The notes under the pieces are model-generated. The model saw only the letters and a list, made by a program, of their open reading frames with translations. It was not told the DNA's origin and did no database searches. 64,000 nucleotides of DNA, taken from positions 62,001-126,000 of the forward strand of contig PALG01000031.1 of assembly GCA_002707025.1 (NCBI GenBank), in the 5' to 3' direction. A program made the translations under genes and the position numbers. Positions 23,899 through 33,627 of this stretch are shown piece after piece. Origin of the DNA: Flavobacteriaceae bacterium (GTDB lineage: Bacteria > Bacteroidota > Bacteroidia > Flavobacteriales > Flavobacteriaceae). The stretch's first letter is position 1. Each line of letters opens with the position of its first letter.

Positions 23899-24234
23899 AT
23901 GAAAATTTCCAAGCTTAAAAAAAATAAATGGATTCGATGGATAAGTAACAAATATGTGTTGATACTTATTTTTTTTCTTGTTTGGATGTTTTTCTTCGAT
24001 ACAAATTCCTATTTTATTCATAAAGAATTAAACGAAGACATCGAATCCCTTGAAAAAAGCAAGGACTATTACCAGCAGGAAATAAAAAAAGACAAGGTAT
24101 TTATTCAAAAAATGAAAGACAGTAATGAAATGGAAAAGTATGCCCGTGAAAAATATTACCTAAAAAAAGAAAACGAAGACATCTATATCATTCAACACGA
24201 GGATAGTATTAAAAAAGAAAACAAAAATGAGTGA
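23899..24234 (+). CDS. Septum formation initiator DivIC/FtsB family protein
   Basis: 111 residues. One transmembrane helix (about 19-37, IFFLVWMFFFD) followed by a coiled coil (about 45-85) and the family motif ARE(K)YYLKKENEDIYII. FtsB/DivIC proteins link early and late cell-division proteins at the septum. It starts 9 nt after udk and overlaps the start of mutA by 8 nt, an arrangement seen in other Flavobacteriia as far as I recall. Confidence 0.86.
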   Translation: MKISKLKKNKWIRWISNKYVLILIFFLVWMFFFDTNSYFIHKELNEDIESLEKSKDYYQQEIKKDKVFIQKMKDSNEMEKYAREKYYLKKENEDIYIIQHEDSIKKENKNE

Positions 24235-25591
24235 TCTTTTTCAAGAATTTCAGCCTATTTCAGCCAAAGAGTGGAAACAAAAAATTCAAGCAGACCTGAA
24301 AGGAGCCGATTATAATGAAACCTTGGTATGGCAAAGTTTGGAAGGAATTCACGTAAAACCTTTTTATCACCGGGAAGATTTTCCAGATGGATTCACCTCC
24401 ATTCCTGGACAACCCAAACATTGGCACATAGGGCAACGTGTTTTTATTGACGATACTACGATTGCCAATAGGCTTATTTTAGAGGCCGTAAACCGAGGAG
24501 CCGAAGCCATTACCCTTGCTGCAAATGCTATTTTTGATATTGAAAAAGTCTTTGAAAATTTTCCCTTTTCAGAAGTACCCATTTATTTCGATTGGGGGTT
24601 TTTGGATGCTCATTTCCTAAAAACACTCATTGAGTTCTTCACACAAAACAAAGCCACTGTTCATTATAATTTAGATATCATTCATCACTTGGCAAAAGAT
24701 GGCAATTGGTTTTTCGATTTACAAAAAGATCATTTTATTTTAGATGAAATTGTTAACAACCATCCCTCAAAAAATATCTTAAGTGTCGATACCAGTTTGT
24801 ATCAAAATGCCGGGGCGAATACCATTCAGCAATTGGCCTATGCACTTGCCCATGCGAACGAATATTTAAATCATTTTCATGGGAAGAAAAATCTGCATCT
24901 TACTTTCAAGGTTTCCGTAGGAAGTAATTATTTTTTTGAAATTGCCAAAATTAGAGCACTTAGATGGTTGTATGCTTCCCTAGCTTCAGAATATAGCCTC
25001 CCTGAAGAGTGCCATATCGTGGCAATTCCCTCGAAACGCAATAAAACATTGTACGATTATAACGTCAACATGCTTCGTACCACGACCGAATGTATGAGTG
25101 CCGTTTTAGGAGGTGCCAACATGGTAACCAATTTGCCTTACGATGCCATATACCATAAAAGCAATTCCTTTGGCGAACGCATTTCCAGAAACCAACTTTT
25201 GGTATTGAAGGCAGAAAGTTACTTCGATTTGGTATCCAATCCTGCGGAAGGAAGTTATTATATCGAAAGCTTGACACAAGAACTGGCCAATAAAGCCCTC
25301 CATATTTTCAAGGATATTGAAAAAGGGGGCGGATTTTTAAGTCAGTTGAAAGATAGCACCCTTCAGAAAAAAATAAAGGAAAGCGCACAAAAAGAACAGC
25401 AGTGGTTTGAGGAAGGGAAACTGATTTTGGCAGGAACCAATAAATACCCTAATCCTGAAGACCGTATGAAGGACCAATTGGAACTTTACCCTTTTGTAAA
25501 AAATAATCCCAGAAAAACCCTCATTGAACCCATTATCGAGCGAAGATTGTCAGAGAAAACAGAACAAGAACGAATAAATCAAGAGGTATGA
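24227..25591 (+). CDS. mutA: Methylmalonyl-CoA mutase small subunit
   Basis: 454 residues. Non-catalytic partner of MutB in the heterodimeric, B12-dependent mutase (succinyl-CoA to/from methylmalonyl-CoA). The TIM-barrel part is recognisable (LKGADYNETLVWQSLEGI start; TTECMSAVLGGANMVTNLPYDA). It ends before a cobalamin-binding-like domain, so it is shorter than the classical propionibacterial small subunit (over 600 residues). It overlaps the next small gene by 4 nt (ATGA). Confidence 0.92.
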   Translation: MSDLFQEFQPISAKEWKQKIQADLKGADYNETLVWQSLEGIHVKPFYHREDFPDGFTSIPGQPKHWHIGQRVFIDDTTIANRLILEAVNRGAEAITLAANAIFDIEKVFENFPFSEVPIYFDWGFLDAHFLKTLIEFFTQNKATVHYNLDIIHHLAKDGNWFFDLQKDHFILDEIVNNHPSKNILSVDTSLYQNAGANTIQQLAYALAHANEYLNHFHGKKNLHLTFKVSVGSNYFFEIAKIRALRWLYASLASEYSLPEECHIVAIPSKRNKTLYDYNVNMLRTTTECMSAVLGGANMVTNLPYDAIYHKSNSFGERISRNQLLVLKAESYFDLVSNPAEGSYYIESLTQELANKALHIFKDIEKGGGFLSQLKDSTLQKKIKESAQKEQQWFEEGKLILAGTNKYPNPEDRMKDQLELYPFVKNNPRKTLIEPIIERRLSEKTEQERINQEV

Positions 25592-25764
25592 ACAGTTTAG
25601 GATTGGAAATTGCATTAGGCATCGTCTTTGCCCTTTTGGGTTTTGGTTTACTTATACGTTACAAGAGATTAAGCACCCATAAATATTACCGAATCATCAT
25701 TTTAATTACTGGTTTTCTTTTTGTGGGGTTTGGCGTCTATCTGGCACTTCGAAATTTTTTATAA
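25588..25764 (+). CDS. Small two-helix membrane protein between mutA and mutB
   Basis: 58 residues, starting MNSLGLEIALGIVFALLGFG. The start overlaps the mutA stop (ATGA) and the stop codon directly abuts the mutB start. Two predicted transmembrane helices (about 4-23 and 35-55) are joined by a basic loop RYKRLSTHKYYR. No homologue recognised. Strict coupling to both neighbours makes accidental openness unlikely. It may anchor or regulate the mutase, which is otherwise soluble, but that is only a guess. Confidence 0.75.
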   Translation: MNSLGLEIALGIVFALLGFGLLIRYKRLSTHKYYRIIILITGFLFVGFGVYLALRNFL

Positions 25765-27894
25765 ATGACTAGAAAAAGCATACAAAACATCACTTTAAAG
25801 AAGTTTTCTTCGGAAACCGAAACGAATGCAACAAACACCACTGCAGAAGGGATTGCGATTAAAAAAAGGTATTCTGAAGCAGATTTGGAATCCTTGGAAC
25901 ACTTGGATTTTGTAGCGGGAATCGCACCCAATTTGCGGGGGCCCTACTCCACCATGTATGTTCGCCGCCCTTGGACCATTCGTCAATATGCTGGTTTTTC
26001 TACCGCAGAAGACAGTAATGCATTTTATAGAAGAAACCTTGCCGCTGGGCAAAAAGGGCTTTCAGTAGCATTCGATTTGGCGACACACCGAGGCTATGAC
26101 AGCGATCACGAACGCGTTGTTGGGGATGTTGGGAAAGCAGGAGTAGCGATTGATAGTGTAGAGGACATGAAAATTTTGTTCGATCAAATTCCGTTGGACA
26201 AAATGAGTGTCTCCATGACCATGAACGGTGCGGTACTTCCTATTATGGCTTTCTATATAGTTGCTGCGGAAGAACAAGGCGTTTCCGCTGAAGCACTGGC
26301 AGGAACCATTCAAAATGATATTCTGAAGGAATTCATGGTACGAAACACCTACATTTATCCTCCTACCCCTTCCATGAAAATTATTGGGGATATTTTTGAA
26401 TATACCAGTAAGAACATGCCCAAGTTCAACTCCATTTCTATTTCTGGGTACCACATGCAAGAGGCGGGAGCTACGTGTGATATTGAGTTGGCTTATACCC
26501 TAGCCGACGGATTGGAATACATCAGGAAAGGTATGGAAGCAGGAATGGATATAGACAGCTTTGCACCCCGACTTTCGTTTTTCTGGGCCATTGGTATGAA
26601 CCACTTCATGGAAATTGCCAAAATGCGGGCTGCACGAATGCTTTGGGCAAAATTGGTGAAACAGTTTCAGCCAAAAAACCCAAAGTCATTAGCGCTTCGT
26701 ACCCATTGCCAAACCAGTGGTTGGAGTTTGACCGAACAAGACCCCTTCAACAACGTAGCCAGGACTTGCATTGAAGCCGCTGCTGCGGCGTTTGGAGGTA
26801 CCCAGTCCTTACATACCAATGCCTTGGACGAAGCCATAGCGCTTCCTACCGATTTTTCGGCAAGGATTGCCCGAAATACACAAATTTACCTTCAGGAGGA
26901 AACCCAAATTACCAAAACGGTCGATCCCTGGGCGGGCAGTTATTACGTAGAATCCCTTACCAAAGAGATTGCCGACAAGGCCTGGGAACTCATTCAGGAG
27001 GTTGAAGAATTAGGCGGAATGACAAAAGCGATTGAAGCCGGAATTCCGAAGCTCCGGATTGAAGAAGCGGCTGCCCGAAAGCAAGCAAGGATAGACAGTG
27101 GTCAGGACGTGATTGTAGGCGTAAATAAATTCCGTCTTCCAAAAGAGGATCCGTTACAGATACTGGATGTAGACAACCAGAAGGTTCGGAAAGGACAAAT
27201 GGAACGTTTGGAACGAATTAAATCTGAGAGGAATTCAGAAAAAGTTACCAAAACTTTAAACCAATTAACCGAAGCGGCCAAAACCGGTGAGGGAAATTTA
27301 TTGCATTTAGCAGTAGAAGCTGCTAGGGAAAGAGCTACCTTGGGGGAAATTAGCGGAGCGTTGGAAAAAGTCTTCGGAAGGTATAAAGCACAAATTAAAT
27401 CGTTTAGCGGCGTGTACAGTAAAGAAATTAAGAAAGACCCCGATTTTGAAAAAGCGCGTGAATTGGCCAATCAGTTTGCAGAATTGGAAGGACGCCGTCC
27501 CCGAATCATGATTGCCAAAATGGGGCAGGATGGCCACGACCGTGGCGCGAAAGTAGTGGCCACAGGCTATGCCGATGTAGGATTTGACGTGGATATTGGT
27601 CCCTTGTTTCAAACCCCTGCGGAAGCAGCGAAACAAGCCATGGAAAATGATGTGCACATTTTAGGGGTTTCCTCCTTGGCGGCAGGCCACAAAACCTTGG
27701 TTCCACAAGTCATTGAAGCACTTAAGCAATACGGAAGGGAAGATATTATGGTAATTGTAGGCGGAGTGATTCCTGCACAGGATTACGATTATTTATTTGA
27801 AGCCGGAGCATTAGCCGTGTATGGCCCAGGGACGAAGATTAGTGAAGCGGCCATTGAAATTCTTACAATATTAATAGATTCAGAAAACGAATAA
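25765..27894 (+). CDS. mutB: Methylmalonyl-CoA mutase large (catalytic) subunit
   Basis: 709 residues. N-terminal TIM barrel with [20 protein letters not shown] and the [19 protein letters not shown] substrate segment; C-terminal cobalamin domain with the DxHxxG motif ([10 protein letters not shown]) followed by [10 protein letters not shown] and GGVIPAQDY. All B12-binding hallmarks are intact. It works in propionate/odd-chain and branched amino-acid metabolism. The start directly follows the stop of the small membrane protein gene. Confidence 0.97.
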   Translation: MTRKSIQNITLKKFSSETETNATNTTAEGIAIKKRYSEADLESLEHLDFVAGIAPNLRGPYSTMYVRRPWTIRQYAGFSTAEDSNAFYRRNLAAGQKGLSVAFDLATHRGYDSDHERVVGDVGKAGVAIDSVEDMKILFDQIPLDKMSVSMTMNGAVLPIMAFYIVAAEEQGVSAEALAGTIQNDILKEFMVRNTYIYPPTPSMKIIGDIFEYTSKNMPKFNSISISGYHMQEAGATCDIELAYTLADGLEYIRKGMEAGMDIDSFAPRLSFFWAIGMNHFMEIAKMRAARMLWAKLVKQFQPKNPKSLALRTHCQTSGWSLTEQDPFNNVARTCIEAAAAAFGGTQSLHTNALDEAIALPTDFSARIARNTQIYLQEETQITKTVDPWAGSYYVESLTKEIADKAWELIQEVEELGGMTKAIEAGIPKLRIEEAAARKQARIDSGQDVIVGVNKFRLPKEDPLQILDVDNQKVRKGQMERLERIKSERNSEKVTKTLNQLTEAAKTGEGNLLHLAVEAARERATLGEISGALEKVFGRYKAQIKSFSGVYSKEIKKDPDFEKARELANQFAELEGRRPRIMIAKMGQDGHDRGAKVVATGYADVGFDVDIGPLFQTPAEAAKQAMENDVHILGVSSLAAGHKTLVPQVIEALKQYGREDIMVIVGGVIPAQDYDYLFEAGALAVYGPGTKISEAAIEILTILIDSENE

Positions 27895-27903
27895 TAAGAC
27901 ACT

Positions 27904-28785
27904 ATGAATTATACCGGAAAAATGTTGCGTGATGATGCGCTTCAAGGAAAAACAATTGTAGTAACCGGAGGCGGAAGTGGTTTGGGAAAAGCCATGACCA
28001 CGTATTTTTTGGAGCTCGGTGCTAATGTGGTGATTACTTCCAGAAATATTGAGAAACTGAATACCGTGAAGGAAGAATTGGAAGCTTCAACTGGTGGAAA
28101 AGTACTTCCAGTGCAATGCGACGTACGCAACTACGAAGAAGTGGAAGCGATGGTTGAAGCATCCGTAGCTTCTTTTGGAACGGTGGACGTATTGTTGAAC
28201 AACGCTGCCGGAAACTTCATTTCCCCTACGGAAAGGCTTTCTGCCAATGCGTTTGATACGATCATCGATATTGTTTTAAAAGGTACGAAGAACTGTACCT
28301 TAGCCTTCGGAAAGCATTGGATTGATAAAAAAGAAACGAACAAATCGGTTTTAAACATTGTCACTACCTACGCATGGACGGGTTCTTCGTATGTAGTTCC
28401 CAGTGCCACTGCCAAAGCAGGGGTTTTGGCTATGACACGTTCATTAGCGGTGGAATGGGCCAAGTACGGCATGCGCTTTAATGCGATTGCCCCCGGGCCT
28501 TTCCCTACCAAAGGGGCTTGGGACCGATTGTTACCTGGGGATTTGAAGGAAAAATTTGATCTGGCCAAAAAAGTGCCTTTAAAAAGGGTGGGCGAACACC
28601 AAGAATTGGCCAATTTGGCTGCCTATCTGGTATCCGATTTTTCGGCTTATGTAAACGGAGAAGTGATTACCATCGATGGTGGCGAATGGTTGAAAGGTGC
28701 CGGACAGTTCAATCTGTTGGACCAAATCCCAGAACAAATGTGGGATATGCTCGAGGCCATGATTCGTGCTAAAAAGTCGAAATAA
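27904..28785 (+). CDS. SDR-family 2,4-dienoyl-CoA reductase-like enzyme
   Basis: 293 residues, cytoplasmic. Cofactor motif TGGGSGLG (residues 20-27), NNAAGNF, and the segment TTYAWTGSSYVVPSATAKAG with lysine for catalysis. The stretch KYGMRFNAIAPGPFPTKGAW is very close to the NADPH-dependent 2,4-dienoyl-CoA reductase (DECR) type rather than to FabG. It would remove double bonds during beta-oxidation of unsaturated acyl-CoA. It follows mutB by 9 nt, linking fatty-acid and propionyl-CoA breakdown. Its last 29 bp recur downstream. Confidence 0.88.
   Translation: MNYTGKMLRDDALQGKTIVVTGGGSGLGKAMTTYFLELGANVVITSRNIEKLNTVKEELEASTGGKVLPVQCDVRNYEEVEAMVEASVASFGTVDVLLNNAAGNFISPTERLSANAFDTIIDIVLKGTKNCTLAFGKHWIDKKETNKSVLNIVTTYAWTGSSYVVPSATAKAGVLAMTRSLAVEWAKYGMRFNAIAPGPFPTKGAWDRLLPGDLKEKFDLAKKVPLKRVGEHQELANLAAYLVSDFSAYVNGEVITIDGGEWLKGAGQFNLLDQIPEQMWDMLEAMIRAKKSK
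28757..28785 (+). repeat. 29-bp direct repeat, copy 1 (3' end of the SDR gene)
   Basis: The end of the SDR gene, including its stop codon, is identical to 28865-28893. It encodes the last residues MIRAKKSK. Confidence 0.95.
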
Positions 28786-29085
28786 ACACGTCGTGGGTGG
28801 TCAACCCTACAAAATGAATACATTGCAGCGCAATCATTTTGGAGGATTGGGCGTAAAACACCATCCATGATTCGTGCTAAAAAGTCGAAATAATTGTCCC
28901 AGATAAGGTGACAAGATTTGAACGACTTCTTTCGGGTTTTTCATAAAAAACTGGGGACTTCCCAAACACTAGTTGATTCATTGCTTGCTTTTTCATAAAA
29001 AATTGTTCACTTCCTGTTAACAAAATTCATTTTCTATCCGCATAATTAATCGTATTTTTAGACATTAAAAATTTGTAGGAATTTA
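28786..29085. other. Noncoding stretch with the repeat spacer
   Basis: 300 bp between the SDR gene and parA. It holds 79 bp of spacer between the two repeat copies, then AT-rich sequence. TATTTTTA at 29053-29060 could be a -7 box for parA. No ORF, tRNA or clear parS palindrome was seen. Confidence 0.6.
28865..28893 (+). repeat. 29-bp direct repeat, copy 2
   Basis: Exact copy of 28757-28785, 108 bp downstream, now outside any gene. It looks like a partial duplication or recombination scar of the SDR gene end. Confidence 0.95.
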
Positions 29086-29850
29086 ATGGGTAAAATTATA
29101 GCCGTTGCCAATCAAAAGGGGGGAGTTGGGAAAACCACTACTTCAGTTAACTTAGCCGCTTCCTTAGGAGTTTTAGAAAAAAAAGTGCTTTTAATCGATG
29201 CCGACCCTCAGGCAAATGCCACTTCAGGTCTAGGCGTAGAGGTGGAAGAAGTTTCACTAGGCACCTACCAACTTCTGGAACATAGTATTAAAGCGGAAGA
29301 AGCTATTATTACAACCAATACACCCAACTTAGACCTCATCCCCGCCCATATCGATCTGGTTGCCATAGAAATTGAATTGGTCGATCAAGATCAACGGGAA
29401 TCCATGATGAAAAAGGCCATCGTTGGACTCAAAGAAAAATACGATTACATTCTTATTGATTGTGCGCCGTCTTTGGGATTGCTTACCCTAAATGCGTTAA
29501 CAGCTGCCGATTCGGTAATCATTCCCATTCAATGTGAATATTTTGCATTGGAAGGCCTCGGAAAGCTTCTCAACACGGTAAAAAGCGTTCAAAAAATTCA
29601 CAATCAAAACTTAGATATTGAAGGCTTATTGCTCACAATGTACGATTCTCGCTTACGACTTTCCAACCAAGTAGTTGAAGAGGTGAAAAAACACTTCGAT
29701 GAGATGGTTTTTGAAACAATCATTCAGCGAAACGTGCGTTTAAGTGAAGCACCAAGCTACGGTGAAAGCATTATTAGTTACGATGCAGGTAGTAAAGGTG
29801 CCAATAATTACTTAAGTTTGGCACAGGAATTAATTGAGAAAAACGCGTAA
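29086..29850 (+). CDS. parA: Chromosome-partitioning ATPase ParA
   Basis: 254 residues. Deviant Walker A KGGVGKTT (residues 10-17, with the signature lysine K10), the DADPQANATSGLG switch, and the DYILIDCAPSLGLL Walker B. It moves ParB-bound origins to the daughter cells. Standard length for chromosomal (Soj-type) ParA. parB follows after 6 nt. First gene of a six-gene run up to wbqC. Confidence 0.96.
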   Translation: MGKIIAVANQKGGVGKTTTSVNLAASLGVLEKKVLLIDADPQANATSGLGVEVEEVSLGTYQLLEHSIKAEEAIITTNTPNLDLIPAHIDLVAIEIELVDQDQRESMMKKAIVGLKEKYDYILIDCAPSLGLLTLNALTAADSVIIPIQCEYFALEGLGKLLNTVKSVQKIHNQNLDIEGLLLTMYDSRLRLSNQVVEEVKKHFDEMVFETIIQRNVRLSEAPSYGESIISYDAGSKGANNYLSLAQELIEKNA

Positions 29851-29856
29851 GGATTT

Positions 29857-30756
29857 ATGGCGAAAGCAACGAAAAGACAAGCATTGGGTCGCGGACTTTC
29901 AGCACTACTGAAAGATCCCGAGAATGATATTAAATCGGTTGAAGATAAAAATGCCGACAAGGTAGTGGGCAACATTGTCGAACTGGAAGTGGAATCGATT
30001 GAAGTCAATCCGTTTCAGCCCAGAACCAGCTTTAACGAAGAAACCCTTCGCGAACTGGCTTCTTCCATTAAGGAGTTAGGTGTTATACAACCCATTACCG
30101 TTCGGAAACTAGATTTCAACAAATACCAATTAGTAAGTGGGGAAAGAAGGTACCGTGCTTCAAAAATGATTGGCCTTGAGACCATTCCAGCGTATATTCG
30201 TATTGCTAATGACCAAGAATCCCTGGAAATGGCCTTGGTGGAAAACATCCAGAGACAGGATCTAGATCCCATTGAAATTGCCCTCTCCTACCAACGCTTG
30301 ATTGATGAAATTAAAGTCACCCAAGAAGAGTTAAGCGATCGGGTGGGAAAAAACCGATCTACCGTAACCAATTACCTCCGACTTTTAAAACTGGATCCTA
30401 TTATTCAAACAGGGATGCGGGATGGCTTTATCTCGATGGGTCACGGAAGGGCTTTGATTAATGTCGATGACTATGAAGTCCAACTCAATATCTACGAAAA
30501 TATTTTAAGCAAGTCCTTATCGGTTCGTGAAACGGAAGCTTTGGTTCGGAAATATAAAAACCCAGATGAAAAAGCATCCAGCTCCAAAAAAGAAACACCC
30601 CATTTTGTAAACAAAGGAACCCGAGAACTTTCCGATGTATTGGATACCCAAGTTTCTGTCAAAACCAATAAAAATGGTAAAGGACAATTGGTCATTCCCT
30701 TTAAAAATGAAGCCGACTTTCAACGTATTTTGAACCTCATAAAAAGTGAAAAGTAG
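29857..30756 (+). CDS. parB: Chromosome-partitioning protein ParB
   Basis: 299 residues. N-terminal LGRGLSALL (typical Spo0J start), the CTP/ParB core with GERRYRASK (about 93-101) and ENIQRQDLDPIE (131-142), then the helix-turn-helix (about 155-185: SDRVGKNRSTVTNYLRLL), and a C-terminal dimer domain. Binds parS and spreads along DNA. The stop codon overlaps the start of the next gene by 11 nt. Confidence 0.95.
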   Translation: MAKATKRQALGRGLSALLKDPENDIKSVEDKNADKVVGNIVELEVESIEVNPFQPRTSFNEETLRELASSIKELGVIQPITVRKLDFNKYQLVSGERRYRASKMIGLETIPAYIRIANDQESLEMALVENIQRQDLDPIEIALSYQRLIDEIKVTQEELSDRVGKNRSTVTNYLRLLKLDPIIQTGMRDGFISMGHGRALINVDDYEVQLNIYENILSKSLSVRETEALVRKYKNPDEKASSSKKETPHFVNKGTRELSDVLDTQVSVKTNKNGKGQLVIPFKNEADFQRILNLIKSEK

Positions 30757-31315
30757 GCTTTTCCATATCTTTTTTTTAATGGGGCTTTCCCTTAGCGCGC
30801 AGACCGATTCCCTTTCCGTAGAAAATGAAAAGCAATTGGTCGTTAAGGATAGTTTGGTTAAAGAACAATACAATCCCTTAGCGCCGGCAAAAGCTGCTTT
30901 TTATTCTGCCGTTCTACCGGGTTTAGGTCAAGCTTACAATAAAAGGTATTGGAAAATACCCATCATCTATGCAGGCATAGGCACCGGTATTTATTTCTAC
31001 GTACAAAACACGAACGAATACAACCGCTTTCGGGACGCCTATAAAAGACGTTTGGCTGGTTTTAGTGATGATGAATTTCAAGGAATCTCCGACGCACGCT
31101 TACTGGATGCACAAACCACTGCTAGTAGAAACCGGGATGTAAGTATAATTGTCTCCCTGGCTTTTTATATGCTGAATATTGTAGACGCTAATGTAGATGC
31201 CCACTTAAGACAATACAACATTAGTGAAGACTTGAGCTTGGAACCTACTTTTGAAGTAAACCCTATTAATACACAACCTCATTACGGATTGTCCCTAAGA
31301 TTAAAATTAAAATGA
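30746..31315 (+). CDS. DUF5683 membrane protein
   Basis: 189 residues from a GTG start at 30746, which gives the signal peptide MKSRLFHIFFLMGLSLSAQ. The core has AAFYSAVLPGLGQAYNKRYWKIPIIY, the DUF5683 hallmark, and a second hydrophobic helix (about 130-145). It overlaps parB by 11 nt and dapB by 4 nt. Conserved in Bacteroidota next to parAB in other genomes I recall; function is not known. Membrane-embedded or periplasmic. Confidence 0.8.
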   Translation: MKSRLFHIFFLMGLSLSAQTDSLSVENEKQLVVKDSLVKEQYNPLAPAKAAFYSAVLPGLGQAYNKRYWKIPIIYAGIGTGIYFYVQNTNEYNRFRDAYKRRLAGFSDDEFQGISDARLLDAQTTASRNRDVSIIVSLAFYMLNIVDANVDAHLRQYNISEDLSLEPTFEVNPINTQPHYGLSLRLKLK

Positions 31316-32013
31316 AAATTGCATTATTAGGCTACGGAAAAATGGGAAAAACCATTGAAAATTGGGCGCTTCAAAAAGGCCATGAAGTGGTATATAAAGC
31401 AACTGGGGCTCATGAAGAAGGTAGTTTTGATAAGGCTCACGTAGCGATAGAGTTTTCCATCCCTGAAGCTGCCGTAAAGAACATTAACCGTTGCTTCGAT
31501 AAAGGTATTCCCGTGGTTTGCGGAACTACCGGTTGGTTAAAAGAATATGATGAAATCCTAAAAAACTGTAAAAAGCGTAACGGAAGCTTTATCTATGCGT
31601 CCAATTTCAGCGTGGGGGTCAATCTTTTCTTTAATTTGAATGAATACTTTGCCCAACTTATGGAACCTTGGAAAGACTATACGCCTTCCATTGAAGAAAT
31701 TCATCATACCCAAAAAAAAGATGCTCCTAGCGGTACTGCTATTACCCTAGCTGAAGGGGTTTTAAAATTTTCTGAAAAAAAGGACTGGTCACTCGACCCC
31801 AAAGATTCAGATAAATTGTCGATAAATGCGCTTCGGGAAGGGGATGTAAAAGGTACGCATAGTATTGAGTATCGCTCAAATATTGATACGTTAAGTATTA
31901 AGCATGAAGCCCATTCGCGCGACGGATTTGCGCTTGGGGCAATACTGGCAGCCGAATGGTTAGTGGATAAAAAAGGGGTTTTTAGCATGAAAGATGTGCT
32001 AAACTTAAATTAA
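31312..32013 (+). CDS. dapB: 4-hydroxy-tetrahydrodipicolinate reductase
   Basis: 233 residues. Second enzyme of the dihydrodipicolinate branch: reduces HTPA to tetrahydrodipicolinate for lysine and meso-DAP. NAD(P) motif GYGKMG (7-12), CGTTGW, the IEEIHHTQKKDAPSGTA catalytic motif with K (about 135-140), and the C-terminal tetrahydrodipicolinate domain. Shorter than E. coli DapB by about 40 residues, as in other Bacteroidota. Overlaps the DUF5683 gene by ATGA. Confidence 0.94.
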   Translation: MKIALLGYGKMGKTIENWALQKGHEVVYKATGAHEEGSFDKAHVAIEFSIPEAAVKNINRCFDKGIPVVCGTTGWLKEYDEILKNCKKRNGSFIYASNFSVGVNLFFNLNEYFAQLMEPWKDYTPSIEEIHHTQKKDAPSGTAITLAEGVLKFSEKKDWSLDPKDSDKLSINALREGDVKGTHSIEYRSNIDTLSIKHEAHSRDGFALGAILAAEWLVDKKGVFSMKDVLNLN

Positions 32014-32055
32014 TTAAAGAATTTTGGGCAATTTTGTCCTTTAACATAAAAAATT

Positions 32056-33615
32056 ATGACGTTTACAGGTTGGTTTCTATTTTTCTTGATCGTTCAGGTA
32101 ATTCATTTCCTTGGTACTTGGAAACTATATGTCGCTGCAGGTAGAAAGGCTTGGGAAGCTGCCGTACCTGTGTACAATGCAGTAATTTTGATGAAGATTA
32201 TTAATCGACCTTGGTGGTGGGTTATCTTACTTTTTGTCCCTATCGTCAACCTCATCATGTTTCCTGTAGTCTGGGTAGAGACTTTGCGAAGCTTCGGCTT
32301 CAATTCGTCAAAAGACACTTTTTTGGTCCTAATTACCTTCGGACTATACACTTATTACATCAATTACACGCAAAAGATTGAGCACATCAAAGATCGAAGT
32401 CTAAAACCCAGAACTACTACTGGGGAGTGGGTAAGTTCTATTTTATTCGCTGTAGTGGCTGCCACTATTGTGCATACCTACTTTATGCAGCCTTTTACCA
32501 TTCCATCGTCTTCTTTAGAGAAAACCTTATTGGTGGGAGACTATCTTTTTGTAAGCAAATTTCATTATGGGGCACGGGTTCCCCTTACCCCTGTCGCACT
32601 CCCAATGGTGCATGATACTATTCCGGTGGTGAAAACAAAATCCTACCGCTCCAAACCACAAATACCGTATTTTCGATTACCCGGTTTTGAAGACATTGAA
32701 AGAAACGATATTGTAGTCTTCAATTGGCCCGTAGACACCCTTATCGACATTCGACCAGGACACATGCGCGGAAGTGTTCAAAAACCGATCGACAAAAAAT
32801 CCAATTACGTAAAACGCTGTGTTGGGCTACCAGGGGATTCTCTAGAGGTTCGGGAAGGTTATGTATATATCAACGGAAAGCAAAATGTATTGCCAGAGAG
32901 AGCCAAGCTACAGTTTGGTTATCAATTCAGGACAACACAACAGTTAAATCCCCAATATATGGCCGATCGCTATGGGGTAACCGATGTATATCCCATGAAT
33001 AGGGAGTATACCGTTTTCTCGGCTCATATGACAGATGAGGCCTTTGAAAAATTTAAAAATTATCCTTCTTTAGACACTATTATACGCGTAAAAGGAGCCA
33101 AAGGGCAATGGAATAAGGATATTTTCCCTTACGATCAAAGATATCCTTTCAACAATACCAATTTCGGCCCTATTTACATTCCTGAAGCAGGAAAAACCGT
33201 TACTATCACCCCCGAAAGCATCCCTTTCTACAAACGGATTATTGAAGTGTACGAAGGCAGCGAAATGGGCATCCAAAACGAGATTACACAATCGGGGACG
33301 CAAGTACTTTTAAATGGTGAACCTATTTCTGAATATACCTTTAAAATGGATTATTATTGGATGATGGGTGATAATAGGGACAATTCGCAAGATGCAAGAG
33401 CTTGGGGCTACGTCCCCTATAACCATGTGGTAGGGAAACCTGTATTTATCTGGATGAGTTGGGAAAATGGTATCTTTAAAGGAGCTCGATGGAAACGGTT
33501 CTTTACCACCGTTGGAGGTGATGGTCAACCCGTTTCCTATCTTAAATATTTCTTGATCCTCTTGGCCGGTTGGTTTGTTTTTAACTTTTTCAGAAAGAAA
33601 AAGAAGAAAGCTTAA
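32056..33615 (+). CDS. lepB: Signal peptidase I, long Bacteroidota form
   Basis: 519 residues, membrane bound. Four hydrophobic segments in the first 150 residues (three of them precede the catalytic domain). The catalytic serine lies in MQPFTIPSSSLEKTLLVGDY, the lysine in NYVKRCVGLPGDSLEV, and GDNRDNSQDARAWGYV closes the active domain. A large insertion (about 290-420) separates the two parts, typical for this phylum. It removes signal peptides of exported proteins. 42 nt after dapB. Confidence 0.93.
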   Translation: MTFTGWFLFFLIVQVIHFLGTWKLYVAAGRKAWEAAVPVYNAVILMKIINRPWWWVILLFVPIVNLIMFPVVWVETLRSFGFNSSKDTFLVLITFGLYTYYINYTQKIEHIKDRSLKPRTTTGEWVSSILFAVVAATIVHTYFMQPFTIPSSSLEKTLLVGDYLFVSKFHYGARVPLTPVALPMVHDTIPVVKTKSYRSKPQIPYFRLPGFEDIERNDIVVFNWPVDTLIDIRPGHMRGSVQKPIDKKSNYVKRCVGLPGDSLEVREGYVYINGKQNVLPERAKLQFGYQFRTTQQLNPQYMADRYGVTDVYPMNREYTVFSAHMTDEAFEKFKNYPSLDTIIRVKGAKGQWNKDIFPYDQRYPFNNTNFGPIYIPEAGKTVTITPESIPFYKRIIEVYEGSEMGIQNEITQSGTQVLLNGEPISEYTFKMDYYWMMGDNRDNSQDARAWGYVPYNHVVGKPVFIWMSWENGIFKGARWKRFFTTVGGDGQPVSYLKYFLILLAGWFVFNFFRKKKKKA

Positions 33616-33627
33616 AAGAACCCTTCC

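Noticed and set aside
29086-30756. Replication origin next to parAB
   Set aside because: No dnaA, DnaA-box cluster or parS palindrome could be seen nearby.
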